Below, in pieces: positions 28,701-40,574 of a DNA stretch of 64,000 nt. Location of the stretch: NCBI GenBank assembly GCA_036850595.1, contig CM072152.1:17745207-17809206 (forward strand). Reading direction: 5' to 3'. This DNA comes from Rhyacichthys aspro. Lineage: Eukaryota > Chordata > Actinopteri > Gobiiformes > Rhyacichthyidae. The notes beneath the pieces were generated by a model. The model saw only the letters and a program-made list of their open reading frames with translations, was not told where the DNA came from and made no database searches. Position 1 is the first letter of the stretch; each line of letters starts with the position of its first letter. The position numbers and the translations under genes are program-made.

Positions 28701-31700
28701 TGTAATCCTGTCTGATTTCCACTTCTGCTAACTTCTCCTTTTGCTTTCCCCACACCTCTCCCCTGTTTCTCTTTTCAGGCTGTGCATTTGTAAAATACTC
28801 GTCTCACGCTGAAGCTCAGGCAGCCATCAGTGCACTACACGGCAGCCAGACGATGCCTGTGAGTAAACCATAACTACATGTGTAAGCATTGAGATTTATG
28901 TTAGCACAAAGATACACGAGCCACATAGCACCTAATTACCTTTCCTAAAATTAAGAGCACTTGTACTTTAATAATCCCTGTAAGGATTTGTCTCCAGCAC
29001 ATATGACCCATGCTAACTATTTTGGAGCAGTGAGAACCAACAGGAGCGTGTTGCCTTGGCTTGAAATATTAGAGACTTGGGAGAAAAGCAGAGCAGCAGT
29101 AGGAAACTCACATAAAAACATGTGAGAATGGCCCCATTTGGTCCTAACCTAATTAAAACCTTTTTCTTGTTCAACCTTGTTTAGTAAAATTTAACTGTGA
29201 TGTGTGTGAGAGCTTTATTCATAGGTTCACTGCTAACATCTATTTCCAATTTGTGCATGTGTTTTTGGGTTTTTGCACAGGGCGCCTCGTCTAGTCTGGT
29301 GGTAAAGTTCGCCGACACGGATAAGGAGCGCACCATTCGCCGCATGCAGCAGATGGCTGGTCAGATGGGCATTTTCAACCCAATGGCCCTGCAGTTTGGA
29401 GCCTACGGAGCCTACGCTCAGGCAAGACACCCGTCAAAATGCAGCCTTTATCCACAGTTTTTCACTCAGTGGAGCACACAAGTTTTATGGGAGGCTCACA
29501 CCTTTCTAACCCCCACATTAGAACATTAGAAATTTAGACAATACTTTGGGCAATATCCTTCACTTAAATCCAATAATCTCCTTGCAACATAATCAAAAAA
29601 CATTTTAAACACATATTCTTTTTATTCTTTTACAAAGAGATGTTTTAAGTAAGTTTGGGAAAATTAGCTAGTCTAAGTTTTCACATAGAGAAAAAATATG
29701 ACTACCTTCAGTAGCTGTACATTTCTCATTCAGCACTAACATGTCCCTTTGCTCCCTGGGGCAGGTGCAGCAGCAGGCGGCGCTGATGGCGTCAGTCGGT
29801 CAGGGAGGCTACCTCAGTCCAATGGCAGCCTTTGCTGCTGCCCAGATGCAGCACATGGCCACCATCAATGGTCTGCCTGGAGCACCGCTGACCCCCACGT
29901 CAGGTAACTGAGCTTAGTGACCAGCAGCCCACATGAACAGCTCACTACACATCACTCTTATCACATGATGTTAAATTATACATCATTCTTAAGTCTTTAC
30001 AGTATAACCACTCCGTGGAAAAGCTGTGTATTCATTAGGTCTTTAAAACTCCGTACATCTATGTACTCTGTACATCTACATCCTAAAACACTCCTTGAAG
30101 GAACTGGATCCAAACATCTGTGACAGAGCAAGAAATGTCCTTATAACCTGATAGTTTGTTTAGAATTTAGTATTTTTGAATTTGTATTATTTTTGTTGTA
30201 CCTTGCCTTGTTTGACCATGGATTATCACAGCTACAGTGAAATTAAATATGCATATGATGTATGTGAAAATATGAATTAAAAAGAGTGCATTACAAAGGC
30301 ACAGTACAGGAGGAGCGCAGTATTCTCTTGTGCAGAGCAAAATGCATTGTGGCCTTGTGTCATCTGGGACAAATACATAATTGGGAGCCATTTGATATCA
30401 TCAACACAGTATTCACCATTCTTCTACAATATGTCTAGCATCTAATGGCTGTTGTGTCACAGTTAGGGCCAAACTGGGACAAGAAATCAGCCCTGACATT
30501 TAGTGTCTTCACCGGCCCACTGGACCAGCCCCTGTGACATTTGCAAGAGTTACTATGTCGCTGGTCAAAGTAAAACTTCTCCATAATGTCTTGGGGATAA
30601 AAAAAAAAATACAGCGCAGCGCTTACTATGTATTTTCTGTCTTATCTTACTTTTGCACTTGCCTGTGGCTGCAGGTGGCAGTACCCCTCCAGGCATCAGC
30701 GCCCCTACAGTGACCAGCATCCCCTCTCCCATTAGTGTAAATGGTTTTACTGGCATGCCACCACCGCAGGCAAACGGACAGCCCCCTGCAGAGGCCGTCT
30801 TTACCAACGGGATACACCATTACCCCGGTGAGCCTCATAAATTCCCTGGCATGTATGCACACACTTATTCAAAGAGCTGAGTTAAAGCTGTGCGAGTGTC
30901 GTGTTGTCTCAGTGCATGTCTCTGGAAACCGTGGACACATAGACTTTAGCCCAAAGATAGCGAGCATGTTGAGGAAATCAGTGCTTGGCTAGGTGCTTGC
31001 AGAGAAGCTGTGACTAGTACCTCATTAGTTTTCTGTGCTATAAAAGTAGAAGTTAAATCTATTTTTTTTACACTCTTGTCTCCCCAGTGTTGCAGGAGGT
31101 GGTTTTTAGGGAGGACTCAGAGAAAAACGGCTTGGGCGTGGCTCCCCGGAGTTGTTTTGGGGTTCAGGGTGGCTGCTTCCTGTCCTCTCTCTCTGAAGGT
31201 AGCGCTCCTTGCCTCAGCCCCAGCCTCATCCGTCCCCCCTTCCCCTGTACTTTATATAACCCCTGTTTTTGTCTCTGGTTTGTTCGACCAAACTTCAGTG
31301 TTGATGTTCCTGCTTGGTGTGTCATTGGTTTTCAAATGCATGTTTATGTGTGCAATGGGCTAGTACTATTAACTAAAGGCTTTAGATGGCACATTTTTTA
31401 TTGGATTTAGGCTTGTGCTTTATTGAATGTTTTTATTCATTTCTCAAGGAGCTTATGTCTTACCTTTTAGCTTTTAGTAGAGGGTGGAATAGCCAACTCA
31501 CTTTTATTTTGTAATTTGATATGTTTCAATCCCTAAAACGTGAACATGTATGACTAATTATTTGGATCAGCATTTCGTTTTTAATCGTTGTGTGTAGCTG
31601 TGATTGCGACAGGTGCATCCTGTTTTGTGCATTGTCCTGTTCTATGTGTCTGACTTGCACTCCTATTCGCAGACACTGAAATGGATTTGTGTGCAGTAGT

Positions 31701-32130
31701 TAGTTCTCTGTCAGATGTTTGTGGAGTCATGTGCTGTTTACCTGTGCTACTTCAAAGTTTTCCTTCTTGCTTTTTGAAGAAAAAAAAAAAAAAGTTTGAA
31801 ATACATTAAATAAAAATTCTGAAGCGGTTCAGAATGCATTTCCTCAAAGAAAGCAGCGAGTTGACAGAACGCTGTGCCAGCTTTATAACCTTTTCTGCTT
31901 TTCTCTGTCTCCCTAACTCCTCTAACTCGTTATGTATTTCTATTGTCTCTCTCCGTGCCCTCTTCTCCATCTACATTCTCCGTCCATCTCTGTCGACTCG
32001 CTCGCTCTCTTCGGGTCTCTGTCGGAGCAGCTCAAAGTCCCACTGCAGCTGATCCTCTCCAGCAGGCTTACACAGGGGTCCAGCAGTATGCAGGTCTGTC
32101 CCTCACTCCAGCTGCACTCCGTACTTACTC

Positions 32131-32195
<65 letters not shown>

Positions 32196-34917
32196 TAAAC
32201 ACCAGTCACTGAATTTGAATTTTGATCATGTAACGTGAGCTGTGGTGGCGGCACGACGAGTGATTTGTTTTCTACTGTGTGTGTTTTTACAATACGTAGC
32301 CCTCTATTGTGTGTTATCTGATCGATTGCCGGCTCTGGCCTGCATATATCACATTGCTGTAGTCATGAGTGCTATCTGATCCGCAGTGTGCGTTTCTGTG
32401 TGTGTCTCAGCAGCCTACCCCGCTGCATATGGCCAGATTAGCCAAGCCTTCCCCCACCCTCCGCCCATCATCCCACAGCAGCAACGAGAAGGTAACACAC
32501 ACTCCAACTTTAATGATATTTATTAGACATTGCAGGTATTTACAGCAGAAAATACAGCACACTTTTACTCCATTTATTGTCATGCATCTTATCTGATTGC
32601 TTGTTTGGTCAAAAGGTAAATATATTCGAGACAATACACGTTTTAGGGTATTCTATGATGCTATGATGGCATGTAATCAAAGCTATATGTACCATCATAA
32701 TTGTTATTTTTACTGTATATGTGTGCATTAATATACATATAAGCATATCAATTTCCAAACTCCTTTCTCATTCTTTGTTGCAATTAATTATTTTAATGTT
32801 TAAATCATTTCTTCCTCAAAAATCATTTACAGCTCTAGGGTTCATACAGCTGTAAAGTTCATATATAATATAGCAGAATATGTAAGCAATATATTAAGTT
32901 TCCCTATATCAGAAAGTTGGCCTTTGTAAAGATATCATCTATGCAATTATTGAACTGCAGAGTCAGTAATAATTTAAGAAATTCATTTAACCTTATATTA
33001 AAGTGAGCCTACCCTACGTTCAAAATATGAGATTTTACTGAGAAACTGAATTATCTCATAATGACGGGCACTTTTCTAAGCTCATGTTGTGATGGTTGGA
33101 CAACTATCACCCTTCAGTTTGTTCCTAAACTTGGCTCTAAACCTGACTATGAACCCAGTGACCTCCTGAGATGGGACAGCTTTGCTTTAGGCCTTACTGC
33201 CCTCTTGTGGAAAGTCCAAAAAACAAACAGCGCTCTCAGCCCGGTTCGGAGGGTGATGCATCTTACAACTCACGGTTCATTTCATTATTTGCTGCTCCTC
33301 TCCTCTCTCCTCCTGGAAATCAATCCATGTTGAAAGGTGCCTTAATGGTTTAATTACATTTGGAGGAGAGAAGAGTCAAGAGGAACTGCGAACAGGGTGT
33401 CTCTTCTGCATCTGACAAATAAACAGTGAAGGCCGGGTTTCAAATCGCATTGTTTTTATTCGTCGTTTTTATTCATCATTTCTCCCATTTCTCAGCTTTC
33501 AGGATTTGATGAGAATCTGTAAAACAAAATGTCCTTTTTATTCATGACAATTTGTGCATCTGTGAGCCAGAAATTACACCTCGAAAAAGTAAAAAATTAC
33601 AAAAAGAGATATTTGGGAACTGTCTTGAACTAACTAACATGGTGGATACACAAAATTTGGGATCCCTTTCTTCAGTGGAAATCCTGCTCGGGCTTTTTGC
33701 AATGTTTTGTTTTACTGATCATTTGTTTGGTGTTCATTCAATTTCAAAGTCTATTACCATTAAACACTATGACTTTCTAAATCCTCTGACCTCTGCCCTT
33801 TGTCTCCATATTGTCTCTCTTTGTCCGTTTCTGTGTTTGCTTGTGCAGGACCTGAAGGCTGTAACCTGTTCATCTACCACCTCCCTCAGGAGTTTGGGGA
33901 TGGCGAGCTGATGCAGATGTTCCTGCCTTTCGGTAATGTCATCTCCTCCAAAGTGTTTGTGGATCGGGCGACAAACCAAAGTAAATGCTTTGGTGGGTAA
34001 AAATGAACAAAACCAAAAAATTATATTGGTTATTTATTTACTTTTTTACTAATCACTTTCTTTACTGCAGTCAACACCCCTGTCTAACCTTTTCAACATC
34101 CCCCTCCCAAAAAAAAAGAAAAACTAATGAGTGTTTTATGTGTGTGCGATTGAAAAGAAGTCTGTATAAATGCCACATACGATGGAAAAAGTTAATGTTT
34201 AGAGTTGTGATAAGCAAAAAGCAGCACGTGCCTTGAATATCAAATCGATTTCTGCATGAAAAGATAAAGAACTGCTGTCTCACTTTGTGCCGCTGACAGC
34301 ACAATTTAGTTGAACATATAATTATGTGGCAAATTAAAAATGGATCGTGGAGAATGTTTAATGGAAAGTCTGTCAGGTGCAACCCATTTGCAAAGTAGCA
34401 TTTGGTCATTAATACAACACGGCATTAGTGTTGTATTATTCACGCTGCAATTTTCAGATTTTAATTTGTGATATGATGGCTTTTTTTCAAACCAAAACAT
34501 TGAAATGTGGATGTTTTAGTTTGAAATCCCATCTCCAAGCTCACACTCTGGCTCTAGCTGCATGTTTTTATCTGTAATTATTGTGATCTATTGTTGTTGT
34601 TTTGATGTTTATAACAGAAATGATTGTGGCCACTGTATATTATATTTGATAATGTTATTTTCTATTTGCATTGATAGTATACACATATACCCTGCTCCAT
34701 CTTTCATCCATCAATATTTAGTTGACTCCCATTTTACCTGCTGTGTCCTCTGACCACGCCCTCTTCGCTCTCTTTGGCTCCTCCCCCAGGGTTCGTGAGC
34801 TTCGATAATCCGGGTAGCGCCCAGGCTGCGATCCAGTCAATGAATGGCTTCCAGATCGGCATGAAGAGACTCAAAGTGCAGCTGAAGAGGCCAAAGGACG
34901 CCAACCGCCCCTACTAG
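22710..34917 (+). CDS. celf4: CELF4 (CUGBP Elav-like family member 4), 3' ten coding exons; 5' exons outside window
   Basis: CELF4 is a brain-enriched RNA-binding protein that binds U/G-rich elements and controls splicing, mRNA stability and translation. Exons, chained by phase: 22710-22758, 27743-27871, 28779-28858, 29281-29421, 29765-29903, 30675-30827, 32031-32093, 32411-32491, 33849-33992, 34790-34917 (TAG stop). Together they give 368 residues in one frame. The first visible exon is 49 nt, as in other CELF genes, and opens MNRPIQVKPADSESRG. RRM2 follows (visible residues about 17-97; RNP2 LFVGML, RNP1 KGCAFVKY), then an Ala/Gln/Pro-rich linker, then RRM3 (about 279-368; RNP2 LFIYHL, RNP1 KCFGFVSF), ending RPKDANRPY. 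Linker blocks such as PTSGGSTPPGI, IPSPI and SPTAADPLQQAY match CELF4 as I recall it better than CELF3, 5 or 6. RRM1 and the true start codon lie upstream of the window; the ATG at 22710 is internal. The donor after 29421 is GC instead of GT. All other splice sites are GT-AG. Confidence 0.95.
25430..25630. promoter_or_regulatory. Candidate conserved element in celf4 intron
   Basis: Dense homeodomain cores (TTATTAATAATAATGAC, TTTAATTAAATTTTAATC) sit in unique, non-repetitive sequence with GCACACCAACACATCTG following. Appearance only. Confidence 0.3.
26550..26760. promoter_or_regulatory. Candidate conserved element in celf4 intron
   Basis: Repeat-free block with AATTATTAAATGAATTG, TTTGGCATCAGATCAGAGCC and CTGCAGTGGATCGTCGCTGC. 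No ORF. Inferred from texture only. Confidence 0.25.
28240..28565. promoter_or_regulatory. Candidate conserved enhancer in celf4 intron between the RRM2 exons
   Basis: The intron 27872-28778 has a central block dense in ATCATT, GATTAC, CATTAA and AATAATTACT cores, with balanced composition and no simple repeats (GGCCAATCATTGTGGCCCGA, TGATCATTGCG). It does not fit an exon. Such texture is typical of deeply conserved intronic elements in neuronal RNA-binding protein genes, but conservation was not tested. Confidence 0.35.
31088..31198 (+). CDS. celf4: Candidate 111-nt in-frame cassette exon of celf4
   Basis: This stretch between the 153-nt and 63-nt exons is bounded by ...TCCCCAG and GAAG|GTAGCG, preceded by a T-rich tract. 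It is 111 nt long, starts and ends in phase 1 like its neighbours, and is open in the celf4 frame. Inclusion would insert 37 residues beginning VLQEVVFREDSEKN and ending in SSLSE, just before AQSPTAADP. The linker between RRM2 and RRM3 is the usual place for splice variation in CELF proteins. It may be a rare or tissue-specific isoform. The evidence is splice sites, phase and an open frame only. Confidence 0.6.
32135..32190 (+). repeat. Long (TG)n repeat 41 nt after a celf4 exon
   Basis: About 28 TG units start 41 nt downstream of the donor at 32093/32094. In the transcript this is a UG-repeat, the preferred ligand class of CELF proteins. A shorter GT-rich stretch (32384-32408) precedes the next exon. 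Confidence 0.95.
32492..33848 (+). other. celf4: celf4 intron before the RRM3 exon
   Basis: Intron of about 1.36 kb, AT-rich in the first half, with no coding signal or recognised repeat. Confidence 0.7.
33993..34789 (+). other. celf4: celf4 intron splitting RRM3, with a short hairpin
   Basis: Intron of about 800 nt. It contains an 11-bp inverted repeat (34410-34420 with 34428-34438, loop of 7) inside a fairly information-rich stretch (34280-34500). Confidence 0.6.
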
Positions 34918-37900
34918 CCCCCGCCCCCAGCCAGCTGCCCCCCGTGGCGGCCGGAGCAGCCGTCGCACATAGGGAAGGACAGGTCAGACATCTTCAAATC
35001 GCACTCCCCACAATCCTTTACCACATCTTAAACGTGATAGGTGATTAACACAAGCACCGCAATCCACAGCATATTATATTGACAAATGCTCAAATGGCAA
35101 ACCCATTTGTGGAAGTGCCTGATGAGGTTTCAGTAACCTTTTATAAATGTCATAAAACATTTGCACATGCCTAATAACTAGCTGATCGTTTGCAAATTGC
35201 TTGTAAAGAACTGTGATGAAGTTTTAGCCCGGCGCTGGCAGTTCAAGTGCACATTTGTAAATGTTAATTCCAGCCACATCATTGATACAACTCATTAAAG
35301 TGTTTTATTAAGACTTTAGTGTAGAGCTCTGCTTATGGGCTGGTCATGTGACAGACAGATGTTGGGGTAGTCATGCTCAAACAAATGCTAATATTTACAC
35401 TTTCATTTCTGCATTATTGCTACTTTGTGGTCCAGTTAATAAGGCAGTGCATTATCTCGAAGTAGCTTGCCGTATTTCTTCAAAGATCTTTACAGTAAGT
35501 GACCCTGTATGTTCGCCTCTAGGTAAAAGATAATTGGTAAATGGTTCGGTGTGTTGTACGGGGAAGGAATTGCTTCCAAGGGAGAGGCATTTATTACCCC
35601 TCAGGCGGGTAATTGTGCCGTTCCTCTTTGTCTCCTCCCTTCATCTGTGTGATGGAGAGTTTAGGCTGTGTCGTTCATTCACCACTGATGACTTCATTCA
35701 AGGGCAACTTATCACCCACTCACAAACTAACTGAACCGTACCAGACAGTGTCCCGAGGCAAATCACTGCAGGAAGCAGAGAACCGTCTCATATGAATGTG
35801 TCACAAAATATGCAACGTGTTTGGAGTTTGCAAAATAACTTGTTCAGAATATTTTGCTTTTACTTTTAATTCATTTAAAAGTCTATTGTTATGATGAACA
35901 GGAAATGTTTCTCATTACTGCAGTTTTAAGTTCTCTCTTTAAAGGTGGGGCGAGTAGTCAGTGTGCCACACTTCACACTCCTATTTTTACTTTTATTTTT
36001 ACTTCCTTTGGGTTCTATGAGGCTTTATGCTGCATTCACTTGGTTTTCATATGGTTCATGTTTTCAGAGTTCATCGTGTTTGTGTGTGTTTTTAACTGGT
36101 ACAATATTACTGTTCACTTTGTTATTAGTTAGTAATGTTATTATAGCATGTAAGAAGGCTTACAAGTCAGATTTCACAAAATGCCGATGTATGACTTAAC
36201 TTATAACATATCCTAAATGCGGGTAATCAAAAGTATTTTTATGAGTTCAGGTGACGCTTTATGTAAGCACCAACTCATAATATTGTATTAATATCCATTT
36301 GTATTAATAATCCCTAATATAAATGTGGTTAAGGCAAAGATTTGTTTTTGATGCTATCTCAATGATACATATGCCGGAAACATTGATTTCTTATTTCATA
36401 TATTGCATTTATTTATTAAGGCCAGATCGTCAAATTGTAACCTAAGTTTCTTTTTCTGACTTGAGCAGCCGTTATTGCGCAATTTTCAACTCTGAAAAAC
36501 ATTTTTCCGAGTTTACAGGGCCAACGTGAATGCAGCATTACATGTCTGTATTTTTCAAAAACAGACAAATACAAATAGTATTCTACACTATGATTATTAT
36601 ACACTATGATTATTATTATTATTATACACAATAAGGTCTTACAATATGGTCAATTATGTACTATCCTTGAGCTGTATTTTTCTTTTTGGTCTTAGCTTTG
36701 CATTGTGTATTATAACTGTTGTATATAACTGTATTCCCTTGCTCTGTGCTTGTGTGCAGGTTTCGTTGAATCATATGTTGACTACTTGCTACCGGTCACT
36801 GCGTGCAAATTCAACCACTGGACCACTGAGGCTGCTTCAGAAACCAAGGAAAGAGACTGCGAGCCATGTCCGAGTCAAGGACAGCTCCATTTGGATGTAC
36901 TAACTTTGGAACTCAGAGAGAATTTGTACCAGCCTGGTTTGCCCCGGGACCTTTCCTTCTGCACATATACACACCTCTTTCCCACAAATCCCTGCTTGAA
37001 TGACAGCTACCTTTTCTGGACCACAAAAACTTTTACTTGAACCATGAGAAAAAAGTAAAAGTAACTATATCAGACTTAATGAGAATGACCAACCCCACTG
37101 AACTCTTAAAGGGATGTCAAAGCCCAACAAGAACTAAACAAACTTTTTAAAAACTCAGTAAAGGATTGCCGTAGGAGATCTTTCTGTAAGATGGTTTTGA
37201 GTTTGGGGCAATTGACCTTTTGAAGACCAATTTCTAAGACTTGAAACACAAAGGGACAAATTCTCAAGGAGAGAACTTAAGTAGGGAATGTGATATTTTC
37301 AGGACACAAATTGGCTTCGATTTGGGATGGCCATCTTTAGCTCGGAGTGCCTGTCCGTTTCCAGGGGATACTGTTGCCAAGGAGAGCCATAGCAACGGTC
37401 TCCAGGGAGTCTTACCTGTCATTCCTTAGTTGTTTTAGGGACCAAAAGACCAAACATTTTTATTGCTGAGGACTTGTAGCTCTAATATACTCGGACCACT
37501 GCGTCTCTCTCAGCCAGAGTTAACTGTCTGAGGAGTCGCCTTTAAAAGGTGTGTACATTTCGAATATATACAACACATGTATATATACATATATATATTG
37601 CTGATATGCTTTTTGAATACAGGCAAAACTATTTCAGATGACCAAATGGGGTCTTTCACTTCGCTAGTTTACAATTACTTCAAATGTTTATTTTTTTCTC
37701 TTTGTCATTTGTTGGGAGGGATGGCGAGTGCATGGGAGGGGCTGCTCCGTATCTCAGCCTTATCTTTTTTATCTTGACATCCTAACCTCATAGATAGAAT
37801 AACATCAGAAACGTTTGAAATATATGAACTCGTTTATATTTGCAGGACATATATATGTATAACAAGCATTCAAGCAAATGTATTCATATATACAGTATAT

Positions 37901-40542
37901 ATGGATAAATAGATATTAATCACAAACAAATATATGTATTTATATGCACATATTTTATATATGTGTGTCTGTATATAGAACGGCTACTGAATATGGTGAG
38001 CTGTATTTTTTGTAGATTTTAGCTGGAGTTTAAAACATTGCTCTGCTTGGGAAGAATCGCAAACCTGGCAGCTCCCAAAACTGCAGGCATTCCTCTCTCT
38101 TACCTATATGCTGACACACATTATACTGCTCAAAAGAAACATGTGTGAACACACATGCATTATGGTGTAAATATTGTCTGATGAAGATGCAAAAAGCCAC
38201 ATCTTAGTAGCAGGCTTTAAGAAAATCAGGCTAAATGACTTTAGAGGAAAAGGACAATTATCTTCGACTCTATTCCAAACATATCTTTTATGCTTCACAA
38301 AGACTCATCCATCAAAACACACAAACTTCTCTTTGAAACTTGAACCAAAATGAATAGGTCTCACCACTCTTGCTCTCTTTTGCATTCAGTGAAGTGCATG
38401 TAGCGTATGGGCTGTCACCACGTCGAGGTGTGCCTTGTCACCTGCAGAATCTGCCATCAAGCACTGTGCTCTCAAAAAAAGAAACAGAGAAAAAAACTCC
38501 TACTTACTTCTGCAAGCAGCCAGCGTGCTATTATGATGTCAAGACTACAGCCAGCTCCATATCATTCCTCAGCTCCAGTGCATGTCAAGGAGACCTAACC
38601 GTCTGTCGCTCCATACGTTTATACTACACACTCATGCTATTACACAGGTGGGCATTAGGTGACCTGAGAGCACAGGTGCAAAATATCAGAGCTGTGTGTA
38701 GGGCTTCGGTTTTTCTGGATGGAGATTGTGAAGGGAGCTGGATAGTTTCTGGTACATGACATTGGTTTTTGGGTATACTGTATACATTTAGGTTTCCCTG
38801 TCAATCATGCAAGTGTACACAATACTAGCAATGCTTGACATGAGGCATATCGTGTAAAAAAAAATATTGAGATATGTGATACAATTTAAAGTAGAGTCAT
38901 TTTGCCAAACCTAGTGTAAACTTTGCAGTCTGCATTGCATTTCTCAAAGATCTACGGCTACTGTAGAGTAAAATTCAGCTACTTATGCCTGCTCTGCCAC
39001 TGTGTGAACCCCTGCAATGGGCACACAGACCACTTAATTGCTGAGATCTGACTTCTAATTGGATAAAGGACACATACCAGATATTCCTCTATTTATAAAG
39101 CAGAAGAACTGGGACATCCCGACTAACTAAGCAGTCAGTTTCTATATTAAACCCTTTTTTAACCAAACTGTTACTGACAAATCCAATTACTTGTCAGTGT
39201 CATTTGGCTTTACTACAGTAGCACCCACCTGCAAATGGTCAACAGATTTGGATTTATTACACACTGGATTCAATACATACTCAGCTGTTGGAAATGACTC
39301 ATTGAATATTTATAGATATGAATATTTATAAGCCTTTATGACACTTTGGAAGACAATGCTTCCTGCTGGGTGCTGTTACTAGTTTTCCTATAAACTGCTC
39401 ATTATGCAATTTCCCTTGTGTCAGTGTCTAACCTTTTTGAGCAGATTGAATAATTTAACATTTACCTTCTAAATCCAGTGGGGTTAAAAAGATGCCCCTA
39501 CACATCCCAGGACACCTCTGTTTATGTATGCTTCATAACAACACTCTGGCATTAAGTGCAGACCCTGATGGCCAGTTTTGCTCTGACAGCGGCTTCGTAC
39601 CAAATGCCGCGTGCACCCACCTAGAGTTAACAATAATATCTGAAGCTAAATGTCATACGTCCACTGTCTCTAATGGGAGCGTGGCGTGCCCTTTTTGACT
39701 GGCCCCGACTGCACCGAGGAGACTGAGAGAGTCGTCGACACAAACGCTGCTTTGAGCAATCGTCCATGTCTATCACTGAGCCCACGTCGTCATGTGTAGT
39801 GACAGGGGAGCAGAGTGACCCCCGAGTAGGAGAATGCCAAGCACCTCATCCTCATTCGCTCCAACTCTAAGCTGCAAGTTTACATGAGAAAAGTTAAAAC
39901 AAAGTGGTTCAAAAACAACACGAAACAGAGCAGAAGTTTGAATATAAATATATAAATATATACATAAACCGATGAATATAGTGTAAATGGTTTCTTTTTT
40001 GCTCTGGTTTCCTCTGTACATAGGTTTGCATATTTTATAGGACTTTTACTTCTATCTACAAGGACTGGATAAAGTACTTTAAATACTTAAAAAAAATATA
40101 TGAATGGAAACATAATAATGCTCATTAAAACCAGGTACAAAATTAAAAAAAATTGCTAGGATACGGTACAAACTGTAGGACCTGACCAAGGCATTTACCA
40201 GAATACAGTCAGGGAGAGCATTGACCTCAGTTAGAGCTTAGACATTTACCTATTTTATAAAAAAAAATACTATGGGTTTTAGTCATTTATCTATTTGTTT
40301 AGATATTTATTTATAAGTCATGTCTAAATACAATATGCATGCTTTCATGGCATTATTTTTCTATGAGTTGGTACGTGACCAAATAGTTTTTATATGACAT
40401 GAATGGGCCACTGTGGTGGTCCTCAGAGGATCATTGTTCCTGTCTGCAGGACCATGCCTTCAGCACTTCTTTGATGAGGGAGAAAATTCTCCTTATACTG
40501 ACCAAGTGATGTCAAAGACAGAACTGACTTCTTAATTTGTGT

Positions 40543-40574
40543 TATTTATTTATGTATTTATTTATTTATTATTT
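40543..40574 (+). repeat. AU-rich element-like ATTTA repeats
   Basis: Overlapping ATTTA pentamers (TTATTTATTTATGTATTTAT and onwards) within the presumed celf4 3' UTR. In mRNA such stretches recruit stability factors. They could equally be a simple repeat. Confidence 0.5.

Noticed and set aside
31932..32254. ORFs full of Val-Cys or His-Thr dipeptides
   Set aside because: They come from reading through the (TG)n microsatellite after the celf4 exon.
36750..37040. ORF starting MCAGFVESY in the celf4 3' region
   Set aside because: It begins inside the presumed splice acceptor and has no known domain; better explained as 3' UTR.
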